Under the pieces are notes generated by a model that saw only the letters and a program-made list of their open reading frames with translations, had not been told where the DNA came from and ran no database searches. Of a stretch of DNA of 31,999 bases, positions 6,990-15,696 are shown one piece after another; positions within the stretch are counted from its first letter, which is position 1; each line of letters begins with the position of its first letter. Location: IMG/VR virus record IMGVR_UViG_3300042479_000392, positions 1 to 31,999 of that record; one strand, given 5' to 3'. A program made the position numbers and the translations under genes. This DNA comes from a virus.

Positions 6990-9897
6990 TTACGCGAACC
7001 TCCGAATAATCGGATTGTTTTTTGTTTATATCCGTAACCCTTACAATTGGAGAAATGCCCGAAATAGCCGAAATAAGGCGCTCAGTTGAATCATTTGTTG
7101 CCGTTGGGATACTTGCACCGCCGAAATTAATAACGCCCGTTGCGAAGCGATTTCGAGTATTGAGAAATTCTAATAAGCCGGGATAATTACTTTGCGCGAA
7201 ATTAGTTCCATTTGCGGTAATTACCGATTCTCCCCTTGAAAGTCTCGCGGGTATCGAATCGCTCGTTTCGGTTCCGGGTCCGTTTAAATCAATAACACCC
7301 TTTGCAAAGCCCGGAGCCGCTGGGGGTTTCTGTGATCTAATAACATTAATTTGTGCGGCGGTTGTTGCTCCTACAATAATTGCAGCGATAGCACCCGCAA
7401 CGGGTCCAAGTTGAAACGCTTGAATAATACCCTGAGCCGCACCGATTAACGCTTGTCCAATTTGAAACGCCTTTTGTGTTTCGAATTCTTTTTTTGCTAC
7501 TTCGTAACGTTCCGCCGCCGCCTTTCTATTTATTTCACTTATTGCGGCTTTCTTTTGTTCTTCATTTAATTTTGAATTGTTAACGGCTTCGATTTCGGCT
7601 TGTTCGTTTTTATCAATTTCATTTTTTTGTTCTTCGAATCGTAAAGCAACAAGCTCCTGAACTTTTGCTAATCCATCGCTAACGGCTTGAATAGCTTTTT
7701 CCGCTTCTTTGATTCCTTCAGGCGAAAGCCCCAACGCTTCCCCGAATGTAGGTTCGTCGGGTTTTACTTCGCCTAATCCTTTTCGAGCGGCGGCTAAAGC
7801 GTTTTTAATTGTTTCGATTCCTTGAAGTTCGGCTTTTGTAATTACCCCGTCCGCGCCCGCAAACTGTTCTGTTAACGCAAGTTGTTGCTCTAATGCTTTT
7901 ATTTGAATATCTAATTTCGCTTTTTGCTTTTCGGCTTCGGTTTGGGTGCTTAAATCGACCGCATCCTGATCTAACTTTAATTGCGCGTTGATTGCTGCAA
8001 CCTGATTGTTAAAATCTTCGGCGGCGAAACCATCTTTAATTTTTTGAATTTCCGCTTGTTTAATTTTTTCAATTTCGACTTCGGTTGCCCCTTGCTTTTT
8101 TAATGCAGCGGAACGCCCAGCAAATGAATTTTCAAATACCGCTAAACGATTCGTTAAACTATCTTTTTCGATTGCTAATAATTGCGCCTGAACGCTTAAT
8201 TCGTTATCAACCCGCGTTTGTTCTAAATCATCAGCCGCTTTTTTTGCATCAGCATCAAATTTTAATAACGCGGCTTGTTTTTTGGCTTCGATTTCAGCGC
8301 GTAATTTAATTTCCTTTTCTCCATTTCCTTTTAACACGGCGGCTTTATCGTCAAAACTTTTGGCTAACTTTTGGCGTTCGTTTAAATTGAATTCGTTTTC
8401 TAGCGAAGCTAAAGTTTCAGCGTATTTTTTACGTTCTGCAATTGCTTTTTCATTTGCCTTTTTATTTTCTTCGGCGATTTTATTATTTTTTTCGGTTTCT
8501 AATTCGATTTCTTTCGCGGCGGTTTCTGTTTTTGAATCTAAAACTTTGCCCTGTAAATCCTGAATTTCGCGACTTAAAGCGATTTGGTCCTTTGCGCTGG
8601 CTTTTGCCGCTTGAGCAAGTTTTAATTGCGCTTGCAATTGAAGAATTAATTTGTTTGTCGATTCCTCGAAACTTTTCGCTTTCAGTTTTTCGAGTTCAAC
8701 CGTACTTTTTCCAGCCGCCGCAACTAACTTTATTTCCCGATCGTAAGTCGACCCCACAATGGACGAATAACGCTCGTAAGCATCCCGCGCTTGTTCGATT
8801 GCCACCGCTTGTTTTTTGTATTGTTCGGCTGCTAAAGTTGCGGCGCGTGTTTGTTCGCTTGTTACACCGAGAAAATCGGTTACCGCGTTTTTAATATCGT
8901 CAAAATAAATAACTAAAGCCGCAATTCCAGCAATTAATAAAACAATCCCACCCGTTGCGATTGCGTACGCTTTAGCCGAAGTAACCCCGAAAAATTCCGT
9001 TATCCCTGTTAGTACCGTAGTACCAAAAGCCAAAATAGAATTTCCAGCTATTAACGCTTTTTGATTAATTAGCGTGAAAGTGTCAGCAATTGCGCCCTTT
9101 TCTTTTACAATGTTTGCGATTTGTTGCCCGATTGCAAGGGCTTTCGTGCTTTGTGCGAGTGCTTCGGTAACGTTTTTATTATCGCTAAATGCAAGCGTTA
9201 CCAATTGCGAAGCCGAAGCCGCCGCGCCCGCCGTTGCTATTGTATCTTCGAAAGTTCTTTTCGCTGGGTTCTTCGGTTCTTTATTTCCGAATTCATCCAA
9301 CTTACCTTCGAGCTGCCCGATTGATAAACCTAAATTTTCCGCTTCGGTTTTTGCTTCGCTAAATTGTAATGAATTAACATCGGTGCTTTGAATTACTTTT
9401 TGTAGATCGGATAATTTAGCCCGCATCCCTTCCAAAGTATTACCATAATTTCCTACGTTTTGCGTTCCAACGCTTATTCCCGAATTAAATAATAATATTC
9501 CTTGCTTTGCCTGATCGACTTGTTTTTTTGCGTTAAAATACGCCTGAGTAAATTCGGTGGTTCCGTCTGCATTTTGTTGAAGCGTTCCCGTTAAATTTTT
9601 TAACTCGACTTCGGCTAACTGAAAGTTTCTTAATAATTGTTCGTAGCTTCCAGCGTTGGCGTTTACCGCTTGGGCTTGCACTAATAATTGTCTTTCGTTA
9701 TTGGAAATTTCTTTCGTTAATAATTTAATTTCCGTTGCCGTTTTTACATAAGCATCTGTAATTTCCCCTTCGCTTTTTAAAAGTTCTGCATTTGCGGTTT
9801 TTAATCCCGCAACTTGGTTTTTTAATTCAGCCGTTTTTTTAATTACGTCCTCGCTTTTAAATTGGATGTCTAATATTAAAGTTTGCGTTTCTGCCAT
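6976..9897 (-). CDS. Tape measure protein
   Basis: At 973 residues this is the longest gene in the window. The protein is dominated by long Ala/Lys/Glu/Gln-rich coiled-coil segments (about 10-200 and 350-830). A hydrophobic segment at about 312-331 (ATGGIVLLIAGIAALVIYF) and a second hydrophobic, glycine-rich stretch near 855-895 could enter the host membrane during DNA injection. The C-terminal region with PGFAKGVIDLNGPGTETSD and ARLSRGESVI resembles the terminal segment common in tape measures. By the usual rule of about 1.5 angstroms per residue the tail would be roughly 140-150 nm long. Unusually, in transcription order two large baseplate-type genes precede it. Confidence 0.93.
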   Translation of the reverse strand: MAETQTLILDIQFKSEDVIKKTAELKNQVAGLKTANAELLKSEGEITDAYVKTATEIKLLTKEISNNERQLLVQAQAVNANAGSYEQLLRNFQLAEVELKNLTGTLQQNADGTTEFTQAYFNAKKQVDQAKQGILLFNSGISVGTQNVGNYGNTLEGMRAKLSDLQKVIQSTDVNSLQFSEAKTEAENLGLSIGQLEGKLDEFGNKEPKNPAKRTFEDTIATAGAAASASQLVTLAFSDNKNVTEALAQSTKALAIGQQIANIVKEKGAIADTFTLINQKALIAGNSILAFGTTVLTGITEFFGVTSAKAYAIATGGIVLLIAGIAALVIYFDDIKNAVTDFLGVTSEQTRAATLAAEQYKKQAVAIEQARDAYERYSSIVGSTYDREIKLVAAAGKSTVELEKLKAKSFEESTNKLILQLQAQLKLAQAAKASAKDQIALSREIQDLQGKVLDSKTETAAKEIELETEKNNKIAEENKKANEKAIAERKKYAETLASLENEFNLNERQKLAKSFDDKAAVLKGNGEKEIKLRAEIEAKKQAALLKFDADAKKAADDLEQTRVDNELSVQAQLLAIEKDSLTNRLAVFENSFAGRSAALKKQGATEVEIEKIKQAEIQKIKDGFAAEDFNNQVAAINAQLKLDQDAVDLSTQTEAEKQKAKLDIQIKALEQQLALTEQFAGADGVITKAELQGIETIKNALAAARKGLGEVKPDEPTFGEALGLSPEGIKEAEKAIQAVSDGLAKVQELVALRFEEQKNEIDKNEQAEIEAVNNSKLNEEQKKAAISEINRKAAAERYEVAKKEFETQKAFQIGQALIGAAQGIIQAFQLGPVAGAIAAIIVGATTAAQINVIRSQKPPAAPGFAKGVIDLNGPGTETSDSIPARLSRGESVITANGTNFAQSNYPGLLEFLNTRNRFATGVINFGGASIPTATNDSTERLISAISGISPIVRVTDINKKQSDYSEVRVNGTI

Positions 9898-9919
9898 TGT
9901 AAAAAGTTTTTAAAATTAA

Positions 9920-11929
9920 TTATCCAATTCTTAAAAGTTCAACCGAAGTGCTTTCGCTTGAGCTGGTAAAATCTTTAATCTCCTGAACGTAATAAAACCC
10001 CGAAGGATTTTCCAAATAAATAGGAATTGAAAAATCGAAATCTTGAATGTCGAATTCAGTTAAACGAAAAGTTAATTCGATTTTTAAAATATTATCAGTA
10101 ACGCCGTTAAATAAACTTTTATAAAATCTTTCGTACAAATATTGCCATTCAAAATTGAAATCCTGAAAACTTTGTTCTTCAAAACCTAAAAATGGAATAT
10201 TAAAATTTATTGTAACGTTTGATTCTCCAAAACTTGAATAAATCAATTGTGTATCTTTTGTAAATAAAAAAGCTATTCGCGGTTTGTTGTTAAATCTAAG
10301 CATATTAGAATAACTATAATCCGAATTTACATCTGTACTTTCATTGTAATTATCTAAAAAAATTGTATTAAACGGCTTTTTTAATATTCGTGTTGTAATT
10401 GAATAATTAAATTCAGATTTAACGTATTCAATTTCTTTTGGCAAACTTTGATTTAAAATATCGATTTCATAATTAAATAAATCCCCATCAGGCGAATATT
10501 CAAATTTGTTTTTTTGCCCATAACCATCAATTTTAAAAGTGTAATTTATCTCATTTGATAAATCTATTTTGTTTTGCCATTGTTTCGCAATTGGTTTATT
10601 TTCATTCAATTCATTAACCATCATTAAACGAATTTCTTTTGTGTATTCGTTAACAATTGGAATAATACCGAATAAATTCGATATTTCTTTAATAAACTTT
10701 CCGCACGTCCAATTGGGTAAATTTGCTTGAATATTAAATAAACGATTAAAATGTGAATTTTGGGCGTTTAGTATTTCATCAATTTTAAAACTTAAATCGT
10801 TTACCTGTAAGTTTGTATGTGTTGCGCCTGAATTAATACTAAAATACTCTAAATAAAGATTAATAAAAGTATTTTCAGACCCCGTTATATTAGGGTTTAA
10901 AGTTGTTTCGACGTAAGCCGTAAACGGAACGTTTAAAATTAATTCACCAGCATAAGAACCGCCGAAAATAAAAGTAATTGTTTCTTCAGCTAATATTGAA
11001 ACTTCATTATTTAAAGTTTGTTGAGCTTTAATTTTAAATCCAGCCGAAACAGTATCTCCCGGACTGATAGGCGAAACATTTATATCATAACTTAATATTA
11101 CTCGATACGTTCCGGGAATTTGTAAATAATAATCGTTTCCGAATGGATTAACATTCCATTTGTCCACGAAAACCCCGCCTTCCGTATTTTCAACAACATC
11201 GAAGAAAGTATAAACCGCCGAACCACTGCCCGTGTTTGGCAATAAAACCGAAGTGTTTGTAATAAAATTACATTTTAATTCATCAATACTTCTTGAATTT
11301 ATATTGCACGCCACGGCTGGCATTACTAAATTTTCGAAAAAGTTTTCATTGTAAATTGAACCCGTGAAAGTATAACCGAAAAGCAATCCAATTTTTTGAA
11401 ATATATATTTAACAAAAACCGAAGGAACGATTCCATAACAAAACAACGATCCATTAAAGCCCGTTTGGTAACCTGAATCGTGAATCCCGTAAATATAACC
11501 GTCCTCGTAAGTATTACCGATTGAGTTAATGAATTCGGCTTTTGTCCATACGTGATCGAGTTCGCTTAAATCTAATTCGCGCAAATTTGTTTTTTTAATT
11601 AAATCAAAAAAAACCGCGTTATCGGAATTAATCATTACCTCTAATCGTTCCCCTAAACTTTCAAAAGTAAATTGCGCCGCGTTCATTATTTCGATTCCAT
11701 TTGCAGAAACCGAACCCAATTGTTTAATATATTTTTTTGTCGAATTATCGCTCCCTTGAACCATTCCGATCGCGGCTAAATTTTTCGCCGTTGCTGGTAA
11801 GTTTAGTTTATTTGTAAAACTCGATTGCCGTTCCAGCGTTCCAATATTTGCCACGCGCTTAGTTGTGGAAATAATAGTTCCCGAATCTAAATCTAAAGGC
11901 GTTTCACCTATTTTAATTTCTTGACCCAT
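9920..11929 (-). CDS. Large tail tip / baseplate protein
   Basis: This 669-residue protein overlaps the gene before it by one base. The N-terminus (TLERQSSFTNKLNLPATAKN, residues about 32-51) shows a pattern seen in baseplate-type proteins of Bacteroidota phages, in which a numerical tail domain is followed by a long beta-rich body. The body is rich in Asn, aromatic and beta-branched residues, and the C-terminus (ENPSGFYYVQEIKDFTSSS) looks like a closing beta-sandwich. There is no signal peptide. Its position beside the tape measure supports a tail-tip or tail-associated role. I cannot name a conserved family, so the call relies on size, composition and context. Confidence 0.6.
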   Translation of the reverse strand: MGQEIKIGETPLDLDSGTIISTTKRVANIGTLERQSSFTNKLNLPATAKNLAAIGMVQGSDNSTKKYIKQLGSVSANGIEIMNAAQFTFESLGERLEVMINSDNAVFFDLIKKTNLRELDLSELDHVWTKAEFINSIGNTYEDGYIYGIHDSGYQTGFNGSLFCYGIVPSVFVKYIFQKIGLLFGYTFTGSIYNENFFENLVMPAVACNINSRSIDELKCNFITNTSVLLPNTGSGSAVYTFFDVVENTEGGVFVDKWNVNPFGNDYYLQIPGTYRVILSYDINVSPISPGDTVSAGFKIKAQQTLNNEVSILAEETITFIFGGSYAGELILNVPFTAYVETTLNPNITGSENTFINLYLEYFSINSGATHTNLQVNDLSFKIDEILNAQNSHFNRLFNIQANLPNWTCGKFIKEISNLFGIIPIVNEYTKEIRLMMVNELNENKPIAKQWQNKIDLSNEINYTFKIDGYGQKNKFEYSPDGDLFNYEIDILNQSLPKEIEYVKSEFNYSITTRILKKPFNTIFLDNYNESTDVNSDYSYSNMLRFNNKPRIAFLFTKDTQLIYSSFGESNVTINFNIPFLGFEEQSFQDFNFEWQYLYERFYKSLFNGVTDNILKIELTFRLTEFDIQDFDFSIPIYLENPSGFYYVQEIKDFTSSSESTSVELLRIG

Positions 11930-13668
11930 TACGCGAACTGATTAAAATATTTCGGTTTAACAAAAGTTAATTCGATATTAAAGTAATCGTCTTTCGTTGA
12001 ACGAACTTGAAACGTTCCCGGCTCAACACGAACCCCGATCCATTTTGAAAGGTCTTCATTATACCAATAAATTTTTGGGGACGTTGGTAAAACTTTTAAC
12101 CCTTCGGCTTCGTTTTTTGTTAGGGTATTCGAACCAACTTGCACCGCTGGAGAAACATTTTTAAAAGTTACGTTTTCGAAATCTTTTGTGTCGGAAATAT
12201 TGTCAAAATAACTTTCGTAATTATTCCCGTTTTCAACTTTAAAACCTTCGTAAATTTTCCCCTCAAATAACCAATAATCCCAACCGCCTAAGGTATTAAG
12301 CCACTTAACAAAGAAAGTGTTACAGGATTGCTCTAAAGGGCGTTTAACGTTTAATGTAATCGGGGCGAAAGCATCCAAAAACAAAGGAGAATCTAAACGT
12401 CCAAATCTAATTTCAATTTTCTTTGCGTTTATAATTGTCAAATCTTCGCTTAATAATTCTGAAATATTTAACCTTGCTAAAGAAATAAATTCAGTAAAAA
12501 CAAACGGATCTGTTGAAACGGTTGTAGTAGTTCCATCCGCCTGTGTTACTGTATAACGAACGTAATAGTCGGCAAAATCAGTCATTTGAGAATTACCCAA
12601 AAATGAAAGCGAAAAAGGAAAGCCGAAAAAGTAAACAGGGTTTTCAAATTGTGTAATCCATTGCGGCATCAATTCGGGATAAACTTTCGTTCCTTCGGTA
12701 TTTCCAAAATATTTATTATAATAACCGTTGTTCGGGTCCCCGATTTGAAAGGCTCCAGCAATGCAGTATTTAACGTCCTCAGGATCAAAATAATTTACCC
12801 AGCTTTCAGAGCTTCCAATCCAATTATCTTTTGTCGCAAAATAAAAGGGGGAATATAAATTCAAATCTTCGGTTCTTATTTCAGTTTCAACAATTTGAAA
12901 ATCGGTAAAGTTTAAATTCAATAAGCTGCGTAACGCCCCCGAAATTTCCGCGCGCATTATTCCGCTGGCACCGGGTGTAAATCTTAATTCTCGTGTTTGT
13001 GGATTAAAAGCATTATCGGTAATTTTTAAAGTAACGTAAAAATTTAATCGACTTAAAATATTTACGATAGCTAAAAAGAAAGGACTAAAAACGCTCCACG
13101 TTTTATCGAATGTTGCGTAAATAATGCCGCTTAAACTCGAAATATTTAAAATTGTAAAGTTTTGCGCCAAACCGCTTTCCGTAATTATCTGAACAATTGC
13201 CCCCACTTCATATCCGGGATCAATAACCGATTCACCCATTACAACCGTTCCGCACGGCACTTGATAATAAGTCCCGTTCCAATTACTTTGCGTTGCTAAA
13301 TGCTCATAATCCTTTCGTTGCATCACAATTACAACGGGATTAAATGCCGCAACTACGTTAACATCGATATTTACGCTTCCCGTATCAGGCGGCAAAACAA
13401 CAAAACGTGTAAATGTTGGCGGGTATAAAATAAAAATTAAAGTGTTTATCGTAACATTAGAACCCGTTATATCAATTATTTCAGCTTCGATGTAATTGCT
13501 AATTGTGTATAAAACGAAAACTTTATCCCCTACGTTTAAATCGCCGGGGCTTGTATAAAAAAACTGAAAAAAAGCGGGTGCAAAAGTCGATTGAACAAAA
13601 CTTGCAGAAACTCGAATTCCTTTTTGTTGAAGTACCGAATTAATATTAGATAATATTTCCGTTGCCAT
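11929..13668 (-). CDS. Large tail / baseplate protein
   Basis: The 579-residue product is beta-rich and full of aromatic and Asn residues, like its downstream neighbour. It starts in a 23-base overlap with the gp10-like gene and shares one base with the next gene, so the tail genes form a tightly packed coupled cluster. The C-terminal third contains QSCNTFFVKWLNTLGGWDYW, a pattern found in baseplate-type proteins of Bacteroidota phages. No signal peptide, membrane segment or enzymatic motif is visible. It probably forms part of the distal tail or tail tip together with the 669-residue protein. The function is from context. Confidence 0.6.
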   Translation of the reverse strand: MATEILSNINSVLQQKGIRVSASFVQSTFAPAFFQFFYTSPGDLNVGDKVFVLYTISNYIEAEIIDITGSNVTINTLIFILYPPTFTRFVVLPPDTGSVNIDVNVVAAFNPVVIVMQRKDYEHLATQSNWNGTYYQVPCGTVVMGESVIDPGYEVGAIVQIITESGLAQNFTILNISSLSGIIYATFDKTWSVFSPFFLAIVNILSRLNFYVTLKITDNAFNPQTRELRFTPGASGIMRAEISGALRSLLNLNFTDFQIVETEIRTEDLNLYSPFYFATKDNWIGSSESWVNYFDPEDVKYCIAGAFQIGDPNNGYYNKYFGNTEGTKVYPELMPQWITQFENPVYFFGFPFSLSFLGNSQMTDFADYYVRYTVTQADGTTTTVSTDPFVFTEFISLARLNISELLSEDLTIINAKKIEIRFGRLDSPLFLDAFAPITLNVKRPLEQSCNTFFVKWLNTLGGWDYWLFEGKIYEGFKVENGNNYESYFDNISDTKDFENVTFKNVSPAVQVGSNTLTKNEAEGLKVLPTSPKIYWYNEDLSKWIGVRVEPGTFQVRSTKDDYFNIELTFVKPKYFNQFA

Positions 13669-14146
13669 ATATTTCCGTTTTTGCGCTCTTTACAAAATCC
13701 AAAATTAATCTTTTACTTAATTGCTCAATTCTCCCATCATTGATAACATCGTTTATTATTCCTGTGGGTGCTTTCATTTTTCGAAAGTTTTGTTTAGTTC
13801 TGTGCAATAAATCCCCTTCCTCGTGAATTTTACGCGCAATTAAAAACGCTAAAGTATTTTTTGAAATCTTATCGCGGGGAATTATTCCTTTGTCATTAAT
13901 CCATTTTAAAATAATTCCTTTTAAACTTCCATTCCCGCCGCCCGATGTGGGTTTTCGTCCGTATTCAAGCCCATAAATAAAAGCCCGCCCGAAAAGTTTA
14001 TAAGAACCTAAACTAATTTTAGAATTTAAACTTTCTTTCGTTTTTCCGCTGGCAGTAGTTCCCGCCGCGTCTAAACTTTTACGCAAATCGGAAATTAACT
14101 TTTTATCGAAATCTTCGAGCGTTTTTTTATCCAGCGACAAACTCAT
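13646..14146 (-). CDS. HK97 gp10-like tail completion / head-tail joining protein
   Basis: This 166-residue protein fits the pattern of HK97 gp10-like proteins. A basic N-terminal helical part leads to FGRAFIYGLEYGRKPTSGGG (residues about 52-71), which corresponds to the conserved YA.yvEfGR segment. It is followed by ILKWINDKGI and then LAFLIARKIHEEGDLL, matching the family's RkI..eG motif. Such proteins terminate the tail or join it to the connector. The gene lies between two tail genes, with one base separating it from the upstream gene and a 23-base overlap with the downstream one. Family recognition is by motif order. Confidence 0.65.
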   Translation of the reverse strand: MSLSLDKKTLEDFDKKLISDLRKSLDAAGTTASGKTKESLNSKISLGSYKLFGRAFIYGLEYGRKPTSGGGNGSLKGIILKWINDKGIIPRDKISKNTLAFLIARKIHEEGDLLHRTKQNFRKMKAPTGIINDVINDGRIEQLSKRLILDFVKSAKTEIYGNGNII

Positions 14147-14147
14147 T

Positions 14148-14876
14148 TTAATCCAATAAAATCGTTAAACAATTCTCAAAAGTAAATTGCATTAAATCGG
14201 GATTGATAACCGTTATTGATCGGGTGCCAATTAAAGCCAAAATATTGACCGTTATATTTATTTGAATTTCGCCCTCTGCAATAAATTCCGTTGAATTGAT
14301 TGTAATTAATTCGCCATTAATTTCAACTGTTGCGCCGTCTTCGAAACGTTTTCCAAAAATTGAAATTGTCAGCGTTTGACCTTGGTAAATTGAATCTTCA
14401 ACTATCTGCTCAATAACAGGATCAGAATAATAAAACGGCGGTTGTGGGCAAATTGCTTCTTCGTGAATTAATTTAACTTGAAATTGTAAAACAACGCCCG
14501 TTAAATTTTGATCGAGAAAATTAAAAACATCGTTTAACGCTACTTCGCCCACTTCGGAAACTTCGGGATGCGCGATTAAATTCGTAATGAATTGATAAGC
14601 AATTAAACGCCGCGTTTCAATTATTTCGTTGTGCTGGTCCTGTGTGAATTCAGGTTGCGACTTATCGCAAAATAAAATAATCGGGGAATACTGTTCGTTA
14701 ATCTGTGCAAACTTTGAAACCCGAAGAAATTTAAAATCTATCGGCTGGTCCATAAATACGCACGGCAAAGAAACATTATCGGCTTGGACGTTTTGAAGCC
14801 ACTTCGGACCCGAATAAAATAAGCCCGCGCCCATTATCGGGTTTGAACAACTTTTTAAAATTTCAACTATTCTCAT
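14148..14876 (-). CDS. Tail protein with C-terminal IPT/Ig-like domain
   Basis: The 242-residue protein starts 4 bases after the frameshifted end of the tail chaperone gene. Residues about 1-150 look like a small tail-completion domain (ILFCDKSQPEFTQDQHNEII and a helix RRLIAYQFITNLIAHPEV). Residues about 160-240 have the signature of an IPT/TIG Ig-like fold: QGQTLTISIFGKRFEDGATV, then GEIQINITVN and GTRSITVINP. Ig-like domains on virion proteins often bind carbohydrates on the cell surface. The gene probably encodes a tail terminator or minor tail protein decorated with such a domain. The Ig-like assignment is fairly clear; the tail role is contextual. Confidence 0.6.
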   Translation of the reverse strand: MRIVEILKSCSNPIMGAGLFYSGPKWLQNVQADNVSLPCVFMDQPIDFKFLRVSKFAQINEQYSPIILFCDKSQPEFTQDQHNEIIETRRLIAYQFITNLIAHPEVSEVGEVALNDVFNFLDQNLTGVVLQFQVKLIHEEAICPQPPFYYSDPVIEQIVEDSIYQGQTLTISIFGKRFEDGATVEINGELITINSTEFIAEGEIQINITVNILALIGTRSITVINPDLMQFTFENCLTILLD

Positions 14877-14880
14877 AATT

Positions 14881-15157
14881 TTATTTTTGGTGTTTTCTTT
14901 CGTGTTCTTGCATTATTAGTTTTTCGTACCGCTGGTTAAATTTCCGAAGCTCTGAGCGCATTTTAAAAGTTAAATTAACTTCATACATTGTTAAATCTAA
15001 AACCGCGCTAAACCTCAACGGGTCCCCCTCTGCGAGACTATAGACCGTGCCGAATTTACCAAATTTCTCCAGCTGCTTAATTCCAGCGCGGGTTTCGAGT
15101 TCGGAATATCCTTCATTGCTTCCCGCTGATTTTGAACTGAAATCTGCAATTTGTTCA
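14881..15157 (-). CDS. Tail-assembly chaperone C-terminal extension, reached by -1 frameshift
   Basis: The interval between the chaperone stop (15015) and the next gene (14876) looks non-coding, but the -1 frame is open from the T9 run at 15165-15157 to TAA at 14881-14883. The product would join the first protein at ALA-Phe-Phe and continue as a natural-looking sequence, including GYSELETRAGIKQLEKFG and KFGTVYSLAEGDPLRFSAV, ending in a charged helix. The pattern of a glycine-aspartate turn after a YSLA-type segment matches frameshifted chaperone C-termini. In contrast the zero-frame tail after the run looks like out-of-frame sequence. The fused protein would be 268 residues. A homopolymer error missing one base would look the same. 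Confidence 0.7.
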
Positions 15158-15686
15158 AAAAAAAAGCGGAAACGGGATAAGCAATGTAAACGGGCATATT
15201 CATTACCTCGTTGTTTGCAATATTTTCAATATCCTTTCGGGCTTCTATTTCGCGATCCCGAAACTTTCCTTTGTAAATCATTGAAGCAAGCATCAAAGGT
15301 ATTTTTTCGCAAAAGTTAGTGGATTCGTTCGAAATTGTTTTTTCGAATATTTCCATACAACCGTAATTCATTAATCCCGGATCGATTGACGTTTTATAAA
15401 CGTTTTCCCCGCATTTAAATTCTTTCGGGCATAACCATTCGTCCTTATCTAATTTCGTTTCTAAAATGAAATTATAAGCGGGTGCCGCTATTTTCGTAAT
15501 CGCTTCAAAAGAATAATCTAAAAGTTCAGATTTATCGAGCGTGGAAACAATCGCCGCAAGGGTTACTAAATCCTTTTCGTCCCCGTTCGCCCATTGCAGC
15601 AAATCGATTGTTTGCCCTACGGTTAAATCTTCCCAGCTTCCCGCAATTAAAATAGTTTTTCCGTTAATTTCAAAAGGTAAATTCAT
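15015..15686 (-). CDS. Tail-assembly chaperone (gpG-like), zero-frame product
   Basis: The 223-residue zero-frame product is soluble and mostly helical, with MNLPFEINGKTILIAGSWED at the start and a central domain with KEFKCGENVYKTS. It lies after the terminase genes and upstream of the tape measure, as the lambda G gene does. A run of nine T (15165-15157) reads GCT TTT TTT TTG in frame, a perfect X-XXY-YYZ slippery site. A -1 shift opens a continuous frame to 14881. The last 46 zero-frame residues (after AFF) look unlike family sequence. Chaperones of this type bind the tape measure during tail assembly, with the short and long forms made at a fixed ratio. The alternative is a sequencing error in the homopolymer. 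Confidence 0.65.
   Translation of the reverse strand: MNLPFEINGKTILIAGSWEDLTVGQTIDLLQWANGDEKDLVTLAAIVSTLDKSELLDYSFEAITKIAAPAYNFILETKLDKDEWLCPKEFKCGENVYKTSIDPGLMNYGCMEIFEKTISNESTNFCEKIPLMLASMIYKGKFRDREIEARKDIENIANNEVMNMPVYIAYPVSAFFLNKLQISVQNQREAMKDIPNSKPALELSSWRNLVNSARSIVSQRGTR
15157..15165 (-). other. T9 slippery site for -1 frameshift
   Basis: On the coding strand GCT TTT TTT TTG AAC gives the heptamer T TTT TTT, which lets both P-site and A-site tRNA-Phe re-pair in the -1 frame. No stimulatory hairpin was identified by eye just downstream. Confidence 0.65.
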
Positions 15687-15696
15687 AAAGTTTTGT

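Noticed and set aside
8085-9391. Several plus-strand frames inside the tape-measure gene
   Set aside because: Coiled-coil coding DNA rich in Ala/Lys/Glu gives long antisense frames. Their translations are Phe/Leu/Ser-rich shadows without initiation context.
15020-15030. Run of five G as the frameshift site of the chaperone gene
   Set aside because: It could shift -1 too, but it lies after the point where the -1 frame already looks like real protein (QLEKFGKFGTVYS). The T9 run at 15157-15165 explains the whole extension.
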